From an uncultured bacterium (GTDB lineage: Bacteria; Myxococcota_A; Polyangia; Polyangiales; Houyiibacteriaceae), in the NCBI GenBank assembly GCA_938024995.1, contig CALJDU010000041.1, forward strand, positions 56,794 through 120,793: a DNA stretch of 64,000 bases. Direction: 5' to 3'. This document shows positions 18,052 through 25,101 of this stretch, one piece after another (the first letter of the stretch is position 1; every line of letters starts with the position of its first letter). Under the pieces are notes generated by a model. It saw only the letters and a program-made list of their open reading frames with translations. It had not been told where the DNA came from and did no database searches. Both the position numbers and the translations under genes were made by a program.

Positions 18052-19302
18052 ATGTACGCGTTCACGAGGCTGCTGTGGGAGGAGGTCGATCCCGCGTTTC
18101 ACGTGTTCTCGACCGACGCGATTCGTGCCGCGCTAGATACGGTCAAGCCTTCGCTTTGGCGCACGAAGCCTCGCCGCAAACCGCCGTTCACGTTCAAGCT
18201 CGAGGACGCCCTCGACGCGGTTCTCTCGGAGCGCTTCGGGATGTGGGTGCTCGGTCGACGGTGGACGATCGCGTGCGCCGGGATCGTGGCGGCGATCATC
18301 CCCACGCGGATGGACGGCGACGTGGAGGTTCGCAAGCAGGCGGTGAGTGACGCGCTCGCGGACCTGCACGAACGGCTGACTATCCTCGCCGGATGGTTCC
18401 GGGAATGGGCAGCGGAGCACGAAGAGCACCCCGTCGAAGAAGTCGCGGCGGTGTTCGCGGCGCGGCTCGTCGACCCGATCGTCGAGTGGACCATGACCGA
18501 AGACGCCTGGTACCACGCGTACCACGTCACGCTAGCGTGGGGGCTTGAGTCGATCGGGGTCCGGCCGACACGGGCCCGCGAGATCGCAGAGCAAGCAAGC
18601 GATGGACGCTTTCGCAGCTGGGTCGGCCCGACTCCGGAAGACATTACGGCGGTCGTCGAACAGGTGCGTCAACGGGCGCAATCGCCAGAGCCGGAGGTCG
18701 ACTCCCTCGCGGTCTGGGAGGCGCTCCGCGCAGACACAGAATGGGTCCACCCACCCGACGTCGAGCGCCGCGTGGTCCGTCGAGACAGCCACTTGGCGTT
18801 CTTGGAGCACTACGATCGACCGCGCAGCGCAGAGCGCGCCGACCGGATGCGTGAAGCCTTGTTGGTCGCGCGCGACGAAGCACAAGAAGGCGCGCCGCTC
18901 ACGCTCGCGTCGCTTCGCGGATGGCAACAGCACGTCCTCGGTGAGGCGGTCGACTTTCGACAAGGCGTCGCGTTCGCGCATCACGGAACCGAGCGCTACG
19001 GATTCGACGCGGACACCGAGCGGCGCTTCGCCGGTTGCCTGAAAGAAGCCTCGGACGCCACGGTCTCGACCGCGGTTCGCGCGGCCCGGGTGTACCTCGA
19101 CGTCTGCTACTTCCATCCCTTTCCCGACGGCAACGCGCGCGCCGCGAGGCTGGCGCTGGACTTTGTCCTCACCCGCGACGGACACGCGATCCACGACGCT
19201 GCGCCCTTGTTCTTGATCACGCGGCGCGCCGGCGATCGCCACAACGCCGCGGTCTATTGCGCGCTGGTCGCGCGTCTCACGGGTCGGTATCGCGCTCGGT
19301 GA
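18052..19302 (+). CDS. Fic-domain protein, tandem paralogue 2
   Basis: 416 residues. The ATG at 18052 aligns exactly with the start of paralogue 1 (both run to '..EVDP..HVFS'); a GTG at 18034 is possible but has no usable spacing to the GGAGG there. The Fic motif HPFPDGNARAAR is identical and lies at 355-366. Similarity to paralogue 1 runs the whole length and is strongest in the last ~150 residues, while the N-terminal third has diverged. Two full-length, intact copies argue for distinct targets or a regulatory pairing. The 3' end overlaps by 26 bp a hydrolase remnant on the other strand. Confidence 0.85.
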   Translation: MYAFTRLLWEEVDPAFHVFSTDAIRAALDTVKPSLWRTKPRRKPPFTFKLEDALDAVLSERFGMWVLGRRWTIACAGIVAAIIPTRMDGDVEVRKQAVSDALADLHERLTILAGWFREWAAEHEEHPVEEVAAVFAARLVDPIVEWTMTEDAWYHAYHVTLAWGLESIGVRPTRAREIAEQASDGRFRSWVGPTPEDITAVVEQVRQRAQSPEPEVDSLAVWEALRADTEWVHPPDVERRVVRRDSHLAFLEHYDRPRSAERADRMREALLVARDEAQEGAPLTLASLRGWQQHVLGEAVDFRQGVAFAHHGTERYGFDADTERRFAGCLKEASDATVSTAVRAARVYLDVCYFHPFPDGNARAARLALDFVLTRDGHAIHDAAPLFLITRRAGDRHNAAVYCALVARLTGRYRAR

Positions 19303-19465
19303 ACCGATCCTCACGAAGGAACGCGAGCACGTCTCCCCACGCGCGATGACCGCGGAGATCCGCGAGATCCTCGTGCTGCACCCCTTCCGCGATCACCACG
19401 TTCGCGCGCGGCATCACGAACGCCAGCTTGTGTGCATCGATTGGAACGGCGCTCCCGCGCCTCGT
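19277..19465 (-). pseudogene. 3' remnant of an alpha/beta-hydrolase gene
   Basis: A 62-codon frame, closed upstream by a TGA at 19466-19468 and lacking a good start. Its translation has the look of an alpha/beta-hydrolase C-terminus: 'VPIDAHKLAFVMPRANVV' (core strand plus 'P.A.v') then GVQHEDL, where the His would be the catalytic one, and a final amphipathic helix. Codon use is typical coding. No upstream part is found: the AIM24 gene occupies that space. The most likely reading is a gene truncated by deletion or replacement. It could also be a small free-standing protein, which is less likely. Confidence 0.5.
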
Positions 19466-19472
19466 TCATGTT

Positions 19473-20153
19473 CTATCGCCGGAAGCCGTGCATCAGCCCG
19501 GCGATGTTGCGCGGGCTGCGCGTCGACACGAAGAGCCGTCCTTGGCCACGGAACTCACAGACGAGACCTTCGCCGCTGAACAGCGAAGCGCGGAGCCCCG
19601 CGATCTTCCGAACGTCGAACGAGAGCGCGGCGTCGAACGCGAGCACGTGGCTCGTGTCGCAGATGTAACCGTTGTCCGCGATGCCCTTTCCGATCTCGAT
19701 CGCGTGGACTCCGCCGTAGCCGCCGAAGAAGATCGGGCCCGGCCCTTCGGCGCGCCCCAAGAATAAGCCGGTCCCCGCGAAGAACCCCTTCGCGCCCTCC
19801 CACTTCGTCGTGAGCGTGACCTCCTCGCCGCACGCGAGGTACGCGCCTGAGCTGAGCAGGATCGTCTCGTCGTTCGCCAGCTCCACCACCTCGACGTCGC
19901 CCTCCGCCGCGGGCGCGATAAAGAGCGTCTCCCCAGCGCGGCTGGCGGTGTAGGTGTTCTCGAAGAAGCTGTCGCCGGTGAACACGCTGCGCTTGAGCGC
20001 GCTCCCGACGCCGCCCGTCGCACCGGTCTGCATCCCAAGGGTGGAATCCATCGCGACCATCACGCTCGACTCTGCGCGCAGCACCTCACCCGCGCGTTCG
20101 AACTCAACGCGCGCCATCGTGAAGTCAGGTCTGTCGAGGAGCTCGTACTTCAT
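19473..20153 (-). CDS. AIM24 / TIGR00266 family protein
   Basis: 226 residues. Family features: alternating beta-strands, Gly-rich turns ('GGYGGVHAIEIGKG') and the C-terminal 'FRGQGRLFVSTRSP'. AIM24 proteins form a trimeric double-stranded beta-helix-like fold; the biochemical role in bacteria is unknown, and the yeast namesake acts in mitochondrial membrane organisation. No signal peptide. Divergent from the small gene at 20223. Confidence 0.88.
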   Translation of the reverse strand: MKYELLDRPDFTMARVEFERAGEVLRAESSVMVAMDSTLGMQTGATGGVGSALKRSVFTGDSFFENTYTASRAGETLFIAPAAEGDVEVVELANDETILLSSGAYLACGEEVTLTTKWEGAKGFFAGTGLFLGRAEGPGPIFFGGYGGVHAIEIGKGIADNGYICDTSHVLAFDAALSFDVRKIAGLRASLFSGEGLVCEFRGQGRLFVSTRSPRNIAGLMHGFRR

Positions 20154-20222
20154 CGGGACATGACCAGACCATATCTATGCGGCGCTCGCCACTCGCACTT
20201 GGCGTTGACGAGGATCCGCTTT

Positions 20223-20447
20223 ATGCAGTGGCTAGAGATGACCTCCGCCTCCGAACTGGAAACCGCGCTCGCCGAAGCATGCGCGAAGTACAAGATCGGC
20301 GAGGACGACTCGTTTCTCGTTCGCTCTTTGCTCGAACGCGACGAGCGGCGCTGGCCAGGCTGCTGCGGTTCGGGATGTGAGCCGTGCATGAACGACATTT
20401 GCGACGCCGCGCTGATGATCAAAAAGCGGCTCGCAAAAAGGGAGTAG
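20223..20447 (+). CDS. Small Oxidored-like (OXLD1-type) Cys-cluster protein
   Basis: 74 residues from the ATG at 20223, which has GAGGA 8 bp upstream. The frame is open to an ATG at 20160, but that start would leave only 6 bp to the divergent AIM24 gene. The signature is WPGCCGSGCEPCMND, matching the short Oxidored-like domain (CCGSGC..C), whose four Cys may bind metal or form disulfides. Function is unknown in bacteria. The N-terminal half is a charged helix. Confidence 0.72.
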   Translation: MQWLEMTSASELETALAEACAKYKIGEDDSFLVRSLLERDERRWPGCCGSGCEPCMNDICDAALMIKKRLAKRE

Positions 20448-20460
20448 CGGTTCAGCCTCG

Positions 20461-20964
20461 CTAGCGGACGCGGGTCTTGCCCTTGCCCAGCTTCACGACC
20501 GCCTTAAACTCCGCTTTGCGGACCGGTTGAACCGAGAGCCGGCTGCCTTTCTGGACGACTTTCATTTCCGCGAGCGCCGGGGTGTCCTTGAGCGTCGCCA
20601 GCGAGATGAACGCGAGGTGCTCCACGTACTGGAGGTCGACCATGGACCAGCGCGGCTCCGCCTCTTTGCTCTTTGGGTCGTAGTACTTGCTCTTCGGATC
20701 GAACTGGGTGTGATCCGGGTACGCGGCGCGGCAGACCTCGGCGACGCCGGCGACCCCCGGGGGCTTCGTGCTCGAGTGGTAGAAGAGCACCAGGTCGCCA
20801 ACCGCCATCTCGCGCATGAAGTTCCGCGCTTGGTAGTTCCGGACGCCGTCCCAGCTACATCGTCCGCGAGGACAACACTCGTCGGTATCGCGCTGCAGAT
20901 CATCGATCGAGTACTCGTCAGGCTCGCTCTTCATGAGCCAGTACATGCGCGCGCGCTTTGCCAT
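20461..20964 (-). CDS. EVE (PUA-like) domain protein
   Basis: 167 residues from the ATG at 20964; an ATG at 20946 is the alternative. The start 'YWLMKSEPDEYSIDDL', then 'WDGVRNYQARNFMREM' and 'DLVLFYHS' are hallmarks of the EVE domain, related to YTH and ASCH folds, which binds modified bases in DNA or RNA. Single-domain EVE proteins are widespread and usually not in defence loci. The 3' ends of this gene and the small plus-strand gene are 14 bp apart. Confidence 0.92.
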   Translation of the reverse strand: MAKRARMYWLMKSEPDEYSIDDLQRDTDECCPRGRCSWDGVRNYQARNFMREMAVGDLVLFYHSSTKPPGVAGVAEVCRAAYPDHTQFDPKSKYYDPKSKEAEPRWSMVDLQYVEHLAFISLATLKDTPALAEMKVVQKGSRLSVQPVRKAEFKAVVKLGKGKTRVR

Positions 20965-21077
20965 AGACGACGTGTAAATGGGGGAGCGTGACGTGCGCAA
21001 GTCACCGTGAGCGGGAGCGCGTCGCCGTCGCGCTGGCACGTTTCGTAATTGTCGGGGACAGGTCTTCGAGATTGAGT

Positions 21078-22034
21078 ATGCTCGCGGCCTTGAGCGGCCC
21101 CGTCCTCAGCTACGACAACGTACGCAAGAGCTTCGGCGAGACCGTGGCGCTGCGCGGGATCACGCTCGCCGTGGAAGAAGGCGAAGTCCTCGGCCTCCTC
21201 GGCCCGAACGGCGCTGGCAAGACGACGCTCATTCGCATCGGCCTCGACATCATTCGGCCGGACTCGGGAGACGTCGCGCTCTTTGGCGCGCCGCTCAACC
21301 GGGACGCGTTGGAGCGCGTCGCCTACCTCCCGGAAGAGCGCGGGATGTACAAGAAGATGCTCGTGCTCGATGCGCTCGTCTACTTCGCGCGGCTCAAGGG
21401 CATGAGCACGAGCGAGGCGAAGACCCGCGGGCGTCGCTGGCTGGCAAAGGTCGGGCTCGCGGACGTCGCGGAGCGCCGCGTCGAGACGCTGAGCAAGGGC
21501 ATGACCCAAAAGATCCAGATCGCGGGCGCGCTGATGACCGACCCCGAACTGGTGGTCCTCGACGAACCGTTCAGCGGGCTCGACCCCGTCAACACGGAGC
21601 TCGTGAAGAACTTGATCGAAGAGCGCCGCAGCGAAGGTCGCTCCACGATTCTCTCGACCCACATGATGAACCAGGTTGAGCTCGTGTGTGATCGTGTCGC
21701 GCTCGTGAACGGCGGCGAGCTCATGGTCTACGGCGAGCTGAATCAGGTTCGCCAGGACTACTCGTCCCCGGAGGCGCGCATCCAGATCGACGGAGAGCTG
21801 CCCGAGCTGGAGGAGATCGAGCGGGTCACGACCGAGAGCCCGGGCGTGCACCACCTCGCGATCCGAAACGGTCACGAACCGCCCGCGGTCCTGGCGAAGC
21901 TCATCGCGAAGGGCGCTGTTGTTCGACGGTTCGAGGAAGTGATCGCGACGATGGACGAGATCTTCATTCGCGTCGTGAAGGAAGCCGCGGAGCGCCGCGC
22001 TGGGGCGAACGATCGCGCGGAGCAGGTCTCGTGA
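21078..22034 (+). CDS. ABC transporter ATP-binding protein (NatA-like)
   Basis: 318 residues from the ATG at 21078; the upstream extension of the frame shows no coding signal. Walker A GPNGAGKT (42-49), an ABC signature variant LSKGMTQK, and Walker B LVVLDEP followed by FSGLDP. A C-terminal ~90-residue extension is typical of the NatA/DrrA group. It forms an exporter with the permease that follows, whose GTG start overlaps this stop (GTGA). Substrate unknown; NatAB of Bacillus exports Na+, but substrate cannot be read from sequence. Confidence 0.93.
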   Translation: MLAALSGPVLSYDNVRKSFGETVALRGITLAVEEGEVLGLLGPNGAGKTTLIRIGLDIIRPDSGDVALFGAPLNRDALERVAYLPEERGMYKKMLVLDALVYFARLKGMSTSEAKTRGRRWLAKVGLADVAERRVETLSKGMTQKIQIAGALMTDPELVVLDEPFSGLDPVNTELVKNLIEERRSEGRSTILSTHMMNQVELVCDRVALVNGGELMVYGELNQVRQDYSSPEARIQIDGELPELEEIERVTTESPGVHHLAIRNGHEPPAVLAKLIAKGAVVRRFEEVIATMDEIFIRVVKEAAERRAGANDRAEQVS

Positions 22035-23362
22035 TCCGTCCGAGCCGGGTCCGCGCGATCGCGGGGCACGAATTTCGGACCGTGGTGTACCGCGCCTCGT
22101 ACCTCTTGGTCACGTTTGGGCTGCCGCTCCTCTTCTCCACGATCACGGGTGGCATGGTCGCGCTCCAGGCGGATTTCCTCAGCGAGCGCATCGATCAGGT
22201 CGCGGTCTACGGCCTGGTCGACGACGCCGATCTCATTCGCAGCGAAGACATCTGGTCCTCCATCGCAGAGGTCGAAGACGAAGACGCGCGCGCCGTCCTC
22301 GAGGTCCGCGGTGATCCGAACGGTCGCTTCCTCGCGCTCGACGGAATTATCCTGCAGCTGCTCCCCTCCCGCGCCGACATCATCGCGGCGCTCCGGGTGA
22401 AGTCGCTCGATGGGGCCTACGCGATTCAGTCCGACTACCTCGAGTCCGGCGGTGTCGACATGTACGTCAGCAGCACGGGGCCGCTCGTAAGCGTGCAGAG
22501 CGCGACCGTCGAACCGGTGCTTCGCCACATCTTGATCGAGCGGATCCTCGTCGATCACGTGCCGCGTCCAACCATCGAGCGCGTCCTCAACCCGATGGAG
22601 ATGTCACGACAGAACGTCGCGGAAGAAGGCACCGTCCGCGAGACCCGAGACCGCGGTCTTGAGATCCTGGTGCGAACCGCGGTTCCCTTTCTGCTGGGCG
22701 TCCTTTTGTTGACCGCGCTCTTGAGCGCTTCGGGTTACCTCGTGCAGGCGATCACGATCGACAAAGAGAGCAAGGTGGTCGAGGTCCTGCTCTCGTCTGC
22801 GGACCCGGACGAGATCCTCACCGGCAAGCTGCTCGGCTTAGGCGCGGCGGGCTTACTGCAGTTCTTCGTGTGGACGCTGATGGTGGTCGCGGCCGCGCTG
22901 ATCATGGCGTCGGCGACGCTCAACGTAACCGTACCTTGGCAAGCGCTCGCGATCTCGCCGCTCATCTTTGTGCTCGGCTACCTATTCATCGGCAGCTTGA
23001 TGCTCGCGACCGGCTCGCTCGGGACCAGCGCGCCAGAAGCGCAGAAGCTGACGATCGGCTGGGCCGTTCTCGCGGTCATTCCGCTGATGATGATCTTGAT
23101 TTTGCTCGAGCTCCCGCACGGCGCGCTCGCCAAGGTCTTCACTTGGATCCCGTTCTCCGCGCCGCTCACGTTGGTCGTCCGGCTCTCGGTCGACCCGGCC
23201 GGCGTGATGTGGTGGGAGGTCGCCGGCGCGATCTTGGTGCTGCTGATCTCGACCTGGTTCTCGATCCGGATCGGTGCGCGCTTGTTCCGCGTGGGCCTGC
23301 TGCTCACGGGGAGCCGACCACCGCTTCGCGATCTTCTCCGCCAAGCACGCTTGCTCGACTAA
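22031..23362 (+). CDS. ABC transporter permease (NatB/ABC-2 type)
   Basis: 443 residues. One N-terminal membrane helix (~22-45) is followed by a ~170-residue extracytoplasmic domain, then five to six helices from ~218 to the end, with 'IDKESKVVEVLLSS' between the first two, a motif typical of NatB/ABC-2 permeases. Coupled by a 4-bp overlap to the ATPase gene. The transcript is followed by a hairpin element at 23412-23434. Confidence 0.9.
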   Translation: MIRPSRVRAIAGHEFRTVVYRASYLLVTFGLPLLFSTITGGMVALQADFLSERIDQVAVYGLVDDADLIRSEDIWSSIAEVEDEDARAVLEVRGDPNGRFLALDGIILQLLPSRADIIAALRVKSLDGAYAIQSDYLESGGVDMYVSSTGPLVSVQSATVEPVLRHILIERILVDHVPRPTIERVLNPMEMSRQNVAEEGTVRETRDRGLEILVRTAVPFLLGVLLLTALLSASGYLVQAITIDKESKVVEVLLSSADPDEILTGKLLGLGAAGLLQFFVWTLMVVAAALIMASATLNVTVPWQALAISPLIFVLGYLFIGSLMLATGSLGTSAPEAQKLTIGWAVLAVIPLMMILILLELPHGALAKVFTWIPFSAPLTLVVRLSVDPAGVMWWEVAGAILVLLISTWFSIRIGARLFRVGLLLTGSRPPLRDLLRQARLLD

Positions 23363-23386
23363 CCGCCACAGACTCTGCCGCGCCCA

Positions 23387-23613
23387 GCAGAGCGAAGCGA
23401 ACGTTGAGGAGAGGAGTCTGCGACTCAGACTCCTTAAAGCAGCGAACCAAGCCGCGACGGAGCACCCGCGCCAAAGTCTCGTGGGGACCGCCAGCAAGCG
23501 TGAAGCAAGAACGCTCTTGGCGTAGTGAAGCGCAGCGGAACGGTCGCGCAGAGAGCGAAGCGAACGTTGAGGTGAATCGCCGAAGGCGAGAGGAGTCTGC
23601 GACTCAGACTCCT
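23387..23613. repeat. Two copies of a hairpin-ended repeat element
   Basis: Copy 1 (23387-23434) and copy 2 (23548-23613) share a GC-rich block (GCAGAG(AG)CGAAGCGAACG) and end in the same 23-bp hairpin: AGGAGTCTG / CAGACTCCT around loop CGACT (23412-23434 and 23591-23613). Copy 2 has a ~16-bp extra segment between block and hairpin. They lie between the convergent ABC exporter and metallophosphoesterase genes and may terminate both; copy 2 contains the phosphoesterase stop codon. The bases between them look like degraded copies of the same material. No gene is seen in 23363-23611. Confidence 0.7.
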
Positions 23614-24850
23614 AACAAGCAGCACTCACCATCGCGCCGGTCCACCACTCGTAGTCACGCCCCATCGGATCGCCGTCGGGGAAGAAGACCAAGTAGCTCA
23701 TCGCGTCGTATGGCAGGAAGCTCGGTCGGCCGCCGAGCTGGTTTCCGATCTGGTGCACCGTCCGCCACGTGCCCGTGTTGAAGTACGCCGCGGGGCGCCC
23801 GGAGACGCGGCCGAGCGGGACCATCGAGGCGAAGTGGGAGTGGCCGTTGACCACGAAACGGTAGTCGGGATCGGCGGTGACCTCTTCCCCTGCGCGCCGC
23901 GCCATCCGTCCATCAAACGAGTGCTGCAGCATCTTGTAGATCTTGGTCAGGCGCTGGTCGCTGCCCTTCGCGATCACGCGCTTGGTCGAGAGCTCGAGCA
24001 AGAGCCTCAGCTTCTTGCCCGTATCGAGCCCGAAGGCGCGATGCTCCCGCCGCATCCAGTGCCGCACGAACGGCTTGCTCAGAAAGTCTTCCACCAGCTC
24101 TGACCACACCGATCCGACCGGCCGCATGAGCGAGCGATCGATCACGCCGAGGTTCCGGACCCATGCCGGAACCGCGTAGATGGGCCGCACGTCGTCGATG
24201 TCGTCGAGCAGCGCGCCGTGTTCCTCGCCGACGATGCGCTTCACGAGACGGGGGAAACGCGTGATGAGCTCAAGACCGATCGCGTCGCCAATCGTCGCGG
24301 AGCCGTCTGGGCTCTCATTGATCGGGTCGCCGATGTGGCCGTGGTACGCGATGACGCGGTGGTCGGGAAAGCGCAGCTCGCTCGGGAACTCGATGTCCTC
24401 GTCGCGACCAGTGAGCGCCTTCCAGATTTTCCGGCGCGCGTTCGGCGCGAACCGAAGCAGGCGATCGTGATTGCCAAGGAGGTAGTGCACCTCGAGCGCG
24501 CCTGTCTCGACCTGTTCGCGAATCGCGGTGAAGAACGCGGCTTCACGTTCCAAGATCGCGTCGACGATTCCGTCGACCACCCCGACCACCCGCTCGTTCG
24601 GATCGTGGTAAGCGCGATAGGCGCTGTCGAGCCAAGTCGGAGAGCGAACGAGGTCAAAGAGATCGCCCGCGAAGCAGAGGTGCGCGGGGCGGTCACCGCG
24701 TGCCGCTTGGATCCGGATCCAGAAGCGCTTGAACATCACGTCGCGCGGGACCGAGGAACCATGCAAGACGTCCGTGAGGTGGATGTCGCTGACGAAGATG
24801 AGCATCGGCCGGTCGGCCTGGTGCTCGCTCGAGACCCTCAGTTCCGTCAC
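23612..24850 (-). CDS. Calcineurin-like metallophosphoesterase
   Basis: 412 residues from a GTG with AGGAG 5 bp upstream. All metal-binding motifs are present in order: SDIH (21-24), GDLFD (62-66), GNHD (126-129), a YHGH near 170 and NGHSH near 335. The length is greater than small phosphodiesterases because of an insert of ~100 residues before the last motif. No signal peptide. The substrate is unknown; the family includes phosphodiesterases, nucleases and UDP-diacylglucosamine hydrolases. Its stop codon is inside the copy-2 hairpin. Confidence 0.88.
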   Translation of the reverse strand: MTELRVSSEHQADRPMLIFVSDIHLTDVLHGSSVPRDVMFKRFWIRIQAARGDRPAHLCFAGDLFDLVRSPTWLDSAYRAYHDPNERVVGVVDGIVDAILEREAAFFTAIREQVETGALEVHYLLGNHDRLLRFAPNARRKIWKALTGRDEDIEFPSELRFPDHRVIAYHGHIGDPINESPDGSATIGDAIGLELITRFPRLVKRIVGEEHGALLDDIDDVRPIYAVPAWVRNLGVIDRSLMRPVGSVWSELVEDFLSKPFVRHWMRREHRAFGLDTGKKLRLLLELSTKRVIAKGSDQRLTKIYKMLQHSFDGRMARRAGEEVTADPDYRFVVNGHSHFASMVPLGRVSGRPAAYFNTGTWRTVHQIGNQLGGRPSFLPYDAMSYLVFFPDGDPMGRDYEWWTGAMVSAAC

Positions 24851-24950
24851 GGCTGCTCCTGCTGGATGGCGAACCCACTTCCATAGCGTTCGCGTGGTTG
24901 TGATTGATCTCTTGTCTCGATCGCGACCTCGCCTCCGATTTTGGGCGGGA

Positions 24951-24981
24951 TTGGTTGGGAAACCAACGAGTTTCCCGTTGG
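24951..24981 (+). promoter_or_regulatory. Overlapping, mutually exclusive hairpins upstream of vWFA gene
   Basis: Three inverted repeats share bases: TTGGTT/AACCAA (24951-24966), GGGAAAC/GTTTCCC (24957-24976) and CCAAC/GTTGG (24963-24981). Only one can form at a time, which is the layout of an attenuator or a protein-binding dyad cluster. They lie ~120 bp before the vWFA gene start in the divergent gap 24851-25101. Whether they are transcribed is unknown. Confidence 0.35.
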
Positions 24982-25101
24982 AAGAAAGCGTCGCGTTGGC
25001 GCAGAGGGTTTAACCCAGTAGGACTTTTGTGTACGCTCAGGAATTACTTGGCAGTCCCTCCTTCCCCTGGTCACGGCTGATTCCCCAGCCTGGAGCCCTT
25101 G

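Noticed and set aside
20461..20964. Defence island around the EVE protein and tandem Fic genes
   Set aside because: No nuclease, restriction, toxin-antitoxin or other defence genes are close by; the EVE gene sits among AIM24 and ABC exporter genes.
21030..21060. Sigma-54 promoter (TGGCACG at ~21037) before the ABC operon
   Set aside because: The -24 half matches, but the -12 GC is missing at the required spacing.
23363..23611. Short genes between the ABC permease and the phosphoesterase
   Set aside because: All frames run through the duplicated hairpin elements and lack coding character.
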